Shown here in pieces: positions 48,901-54,900 of a stretch of DNA of 62,000 nucleotides (positions within the stretch are counted from its first letter, which is position 1; each line of letters begins with the position of its first letter). A model generated the notes under the pieces. That model was not told the DNA's origin, did no database searches, and saw only the letters and a program-made list of their open reading frames with translations. The DNA lies in assembly GCA_002633005.1 (NCBI GenBank), contig NMRA01000746.1:1755-63754 (forward strand), written 5' to 3'. Source of the DNA: Phoronis australis. Taxonomy: Eukaryota > Phoronida > Phoronidae. Made by a program: the position numbers and the translations under genes.

Positions 48901-51900
48901 CCCGAGAGTCCTGCTCACAAGGCAGCTAAAAGTAATGAGAAACATGCGGCTGCAAATAAAAGAACAGAGGATGACAAACCTTCTCCCATTAAAAAACAGG
49001 ACTCCAAATCGGCACTGCCGAGTAAAAAACCAACAGAGAAAACATCTCCGCCTCCCAAACAATCTGAAGAGAAACCGGCCGAGCCAAAACGGGAAATGTC
49101 GCAGGAGAAAATGAGCCGAGAGAAAAAAGAGAAGGCGGCGACTCCAGTTCGTGAAAAACAAGATGCTGGGAAGGAAAAGGCCCAGGAAGAGGAGGAATAT
49201 AAGGCCAAGATGGCGGAGAAACGACGTCAGGCACGTGAGAAGGCTGAGAGAGAGGCAGAGTTGAAGAGACAACAAGAAGAGGAACTGAGGTATGTGTGGC
49301 TCACCCTGGTGGCATCTACCTTGAGGGGTTTTGTATTTAGTTATTGTCATTTAATGAAATTGAAAAAATGAAATTTTGCTAAGTGTTCACTGAATAAAAG
49401 TAGCATGAAGTTATTTGATAATACAAACCACTCCATTTGTTGTTTGGGGGAGGCACCAACCTTTTTTCAATGAGAAACATTCTATACACACAACCCTTTG
49501 GCATTGTGAGAGCTCAGAAGGATCTTTTGTTTGTCCCCCATTGCTAATTCAGACATACAAGATGGTTGAATTTTACACTGATGAATTGTGATCCCTGTCA
49601 TTCGCGATCATTTTGAGATGTGGGACATTTGTGTTTGAATCATGTAGGCAAACCGCTGTCCAAAAGTGGCAATTTGACGGCATGATGGTCACTAAAACTT
49701 TATAAAAACACTAGAAAATATCCATCAGCATTAAATCTACAAGAATTTAGAACACTGGTAACCTTAATGCCATCTAGTGACAAGGCGTACTTCATCATGT
49801 CGCCTTGTATTGGAAAATGGCTATTTGATAATGGCCATGTTCTGTCACGTCATATATCTGGTGATCTTTGCTGACAGCATATTTGAGTTGACTCTTGGGC
49901 ATTGATATATGCTTAGTGGTCTTAAAGCCCAGAAATCAACTGGCTTTCAATATGAACAGGATTCTAATTGAAGCATCATAATGATTGTCATCAACACAAA
50001 AATTTGTCTAGAACCAGTTGCATTCTTTGTCTCTCAATTTTGTTCTGTACCAAGCCTAGTAATTATCTGAAGCAGTATGTTGTGGTTGATTTGAACTTTA
50101 AATTACGTAATTTTCATAAGCTGTAATTTGCAGTTGTGTTACTTGCCACAGAGCGTACTAAGATGAATTCCATCATTCTGAAGTGAAGGATTGCTTTTGT
50201 GTTATACTCAAGTTTAGCAAGCAAAGATGTCCGTCTCAAAAATTACAAAAACGTTCAAATACAATAGAAAGCTAGTCATTATTTGAAGCAAAATATTCTG
50301 GTCAATTTCAGATTTCAACTTTAAGTTATGTAATTTCCATATGCTGTAATGTTCTGTTGTGTTACTGGCCAGAGTGTACTAAAATGAATTTCATAATTCT
50401 TAATTGATCTAGGATTGCTTTTGTGTCATGTCTCAATTGAAGAATACTAACAGACTGGTGGGATATCCTTTATTCTCAACCAGGGTTGGCTGGAAATATA
50501 GTTGTTTCATCAGACACTTTCCATGTGTGATGAAGGGTTGCACTGTCAATGGTGAATACAGCCTCTCACTGGGTAACCAATAGTAACAGTGAAGTAATAT
50601 TTGGGCATTCTGGCTCGCAATCAAGAAATGCCTTTGTCACTCATGACTGCTGCAACAACAAGAACAAGCTAAATTGATTAATTCTACACAAAAAAGAATG
50701 GATTCACTGTGAGATGGGGACATTAAGTTTCTTGCTTGAAATTGACATTTTGTGACATTTGAGAATTATGTGACAAATTGTGAGAAATTAGCGCAGCCAA
50801 TAAGTAGGCTGTTAGTGTTTTGTTGGGTTTAGACTTCTTTTATGTTGCATCGAGTGGTGGTTGTTTTTCATGAATTGTAAGTTTATGGAATTCATCATTA
50901 TCACTGACAAATATTGTGTCCCCCTTATGTTACAAAAGCAAACTTGATGTGACTTATACATGCAAAAAGCTCCAAAAAGGTGTGACAATTGAGACTTTCC
51001 TGTGACTTTTTGAAAATTTTGAGATGCAACAAATTGTGACTAAACACGAAATCATTCTCTGGCACAATTTCTTGTTTTATGACTAACGGCGAGATAAAAA
51101 ACAGCCGACATAAAAATGGCTCATCATGTTTTCTTTGTGACTCCCAGACTGTTCATAACAGACATCCAAAGCAGGGCAAATGCACTAATACCTGTTCACA
51201 AAATTCCCCTATCGTTGCGCCCTCCCTTCACAGGGCCACTCTTCCAGCACTGTAAAAGAGACCAGATCATTTAATCTTCTTATAGCTCTCCTGTAATTCT
51301 CCAGCTTGGGACAGTATCAAAAATTCGAGACAGTTATAACCGAAAATGAATTTCCTTGAATCTGAAGATTGGGGACCCAGGGCCCTCGTTCATCCGAGGG
51401 GAAAGGTGCCTGTGCCTTCTGAGTAGGGAATATTTCTGGGTGAGGGGAAAATTCTATGTCCTGATCATGATCAATAGCATCCCCCACCCTGTTGCAAACC
51501 TCAAGGGCTATGCCTCAGGTAGCCAAAACTTAATATTTTGTTCTCCTTCAAATTGTCACCTTCGTGAGTTACATGTGATTTGAACCTTGAGGGGAATTTT
51601 TCAATCACTTGAGGGGAATTGATGGGTATCAGGAAGGGAATTTCGTGAGATTTTTTGATATTTTAGAGAGGGTAATGGGGCCGATATTCGGCTCCAAAAT
51701 CGAGGGATTGAGGGCACTGTAAGATGAATATTTTGGGACACTGTGTTTTGAAGGTAGACATTGTTATCCTAGTACAAACTGAATTTTCTGAATTCTGAAA
51801 ATTGGGATATGGACAATTTTAGCGTTCATCGGATTTCTCAAAATTTTGGACACTGTGTTTTCTATCAAAAATTGACTTGGCAGTTTGTAAAATCATAAAA

Positions 51901-54900
51901 AATATCAGTTGAAGCAACGTGCCTCTATAGGTGTAACATCGAGGTGAATGGTTGTTTATCATTTATGGTATTTCTTAAATTTGGGACAGCCAGTATTGTC
52001 GTTAAGTTTCTAAAATTTGGTACATGGTAGATGCCTAGCTTAATGTTCTCCAGGCAGGCAACAACGAGTAGATAAAAGTATACAAAAACTGTTTTCATTC
52101 CCTTTGTATCAGACGACAGGAAGAGGAACGCAGACAACGTGAAGAGGAAGAACACAGACGTATGGTTGAGGAGCAGACGCGGCTTGCCGAGGAGGCACGC
52201 CGGGCTGAGGAGGAACGTCTGCAGAAAGCTATAGAAGAGGCAGAGCTCAAGAAGAAGGAGGAGGCTGAGAGAATGGAGGCGGAGAGGATAGCTGTATGTC
52301 ATCTGGTTATTGAGAGAATACTTGAATGCAATAGTGTATATGGTTTGAATGTTCCTATGAAACCGTTTACATGTAGCCTATTTCTTTAACGGGATGAGTA
52401 CTTTCAGTCGTCCAGTTGAGTAAATGATATGTAGAAAATTAAATTAATTACTGTACTTACTGATTGAGTTGACTACGCTGCGTCCTCCTCTCGAGGACTT
52501 CGGCAGGCCACTGAGATGTCACGTGACTCATCATGGCTGACAAGCTTTTTTAATCATTCCTACAAGTACTATCCATGAACAGCAGAAGCTCTGAAGACAT
52601 CTTCTGGAACTTTGGAGGATTCTATTGCATATGTGTGAGCACATTATACAAACTTCAATGTGTGCTTACCAACTGTGCTTCAGAGACGTGGCGTAGAGGT
52701 TCAAAATGTTGTTACGTTGTTGAGGTGTGTTCAGAAATGGTCACATAGTCTATGAATATCATGCAAAAAATTCATGGTTCTGTGACATATTTTTAAAAAA
52801 TATTGTTCAAACATAAAAATTATGTACCATCAAAATGTATTGATACGGCACTCAATTATTTCAGTTGCCAACAAATATGTATAATATTTATGACTGTCAG
52901 ATACCAATTAATCGCACTCTTCATATTTTACAATCGGTCACACGGGGGATTTTTGATGTCAATTTATCAGAGTTGGTTTGGTTGATAATGATGGTCTATG
53001 AACTTGAAGGAAAGTTCAATGTCACAAGTTAGAAAATGTGCTATATGTTTTGAACATTCTTGTAATGCAGTCAAGTCACAGTTTGGTTGTATCATGTCAG
53101 TGTTATATTGCCTTGCTATAGTAGCTCCTAGGATGGTTAGTTTTGTGACTGTGCAACCAACAAGAGTAGTTTGAACAGTCGAGTGCGTGTGGGAATGTAT
53201 ACACTGTAATATTAATTTTAACGTTCTCTAACGCTTTGTTTTCAATAGAAAGAAGAAGCAGAGAAGAAAGCTCGTGAAGAAGCTGAACGTCTTGAGCTCG
53301 AGAGACAGGAGAGGGCGAAGAAAGAGGAAGAGGAACGCCAGGAGAGGAGAAAGGTGGGGTGTACAGGCGGAGCGGAGTACTGTAGTGGGAGGAGTCACTG
53401 AGTGCAATGGGGGACTTACAAGATGTTATTGACGTTGGCGTGGATAATGTGATGTCATAGCTAGGTGACACCACGTCAAAATTTACAATGCGTGCAGGCG
53501 GTATTTCATTGTAAATTATGTTGCTTGCATGTAATGCAGCTGATTTCAGTTCCTTGTTCTTCAAGTGTGTAAAGTATAGAGTCTCTGGACGCTAGTGCCA
53601 TCTAGTAGACTGTTTAAAAAGAAAGTGTTATGTATGTATCATTTGTGGTTAGGATGGTATTGGATTTTAGGCAACGTCTGAACAAAAACAGGATTTTGAT
53701 TTCATTGTCTGGATGAAAGTGGTGTGTATGTATATGATGTTAGTGACTGTATGTTGAAACCTCGTTGGAGCAAAGCTGCTTCCAAACACAAGGAAGCTTT
53801 TTTTTCTTTCAAATGAACTATTGTGATTTTGATGTTTGTTGCTAAAGGAGGAAGTGTTATTTTCAGTTCTCGGGGTAATATTATATTTTACACTGGGTCT
53901 GCTTTATTTCATAGCGTCTTGAGATGATTATGAAGAGAGTGAAGACTGACTCTCCGGAAACCGTGTCCAAGGAACCCGTATCCAAAGAAAGTACACCTCC
54001 AGCCTCGGTGGAAACTGCGCCACCTGGTGATGGACCTAAGGAGGAGCCAAAGTTTAAATCGCCTCTTTTACAAAACTTACTCGGCAAGCGTTCAATGCCG
54101 GACAAACTGTGTCAGTTGAGCAACCAGTCGGAACAGTCAGATGAGAACGGTGACTCATCAACGCCACCTGTGAATGGCTCTGGAGATTCTCAGATGAACG
54201 GACCAGTCATAGTAAATGAGGCTGTGTCTGGTGATCAGCTGCCTGACAGTCATGCGATGGAGAGTACAAATGAACAGACTGACGTGTTAGTGAACAATGA
54301 ACAAAGTTCTGATGTCACGGGCGAGCATGAGTCAGCCAGAAATGGCGGTGACGGAGATATCACATCAGTAAAAGAGATTATGACATCGAATGATGACAAG
54401 GACGTGGATGAAAGTGATAGTTTGAAAACGAGTGCAATAGAGAGTACTGCGGTGAACGGTTCACCGGCGCATGAAAAGTGAGTAGGTCATTGAGTGTAAC
54501 ATAGTTTGGCATGTGTCCGCATTAGATTATATTTTTAAATGTAAATGTATTATGGTAATGGCCAACCTTCTAAAGTCTTCATGTTTCACTGAACAATTTT
54601 TAACTCACCATTTTCAATCCTTAAATGTAAAATCTTCTGAACCCTCGATGATTGGAAAATGTTAGCTCATGCCGTAAAATGTTGTGCAGTTGTCGCATGA
54701 CCCCTGTTCTTGGGTAAAATGGGCATTTTTTTACTTGAATACGGGTTTCCTTAAACACAAAAACTTGGTGAAACTTCGTGTATTCTTATGGTGATCATAT
54801 TTGGAGCTGTGTCATAGATTTTCTATGAACTCTCAAACGACAGAGAAGTGTGCCTTGTTGAACAAACTCGCAGAAATCTCGTGTGTTGATTTGGGACAAG

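Larger units (their letters stand above)
49290..52112 (+). other. MAP7 intron 9
   Basis: It contains a 224-bp-offset tandem duplication (50054-50433), a MITE-like repeat (51378-51722) and a dispersed repeat (51725-52030). No gene is seen. Confidence 0.55.

Noticed and set aside
48787-49350. 187-codon minus-strand frame
   Set aside because: It is a shadow of MAP7 exon 9. The plus frame has splice sites and family similarity.
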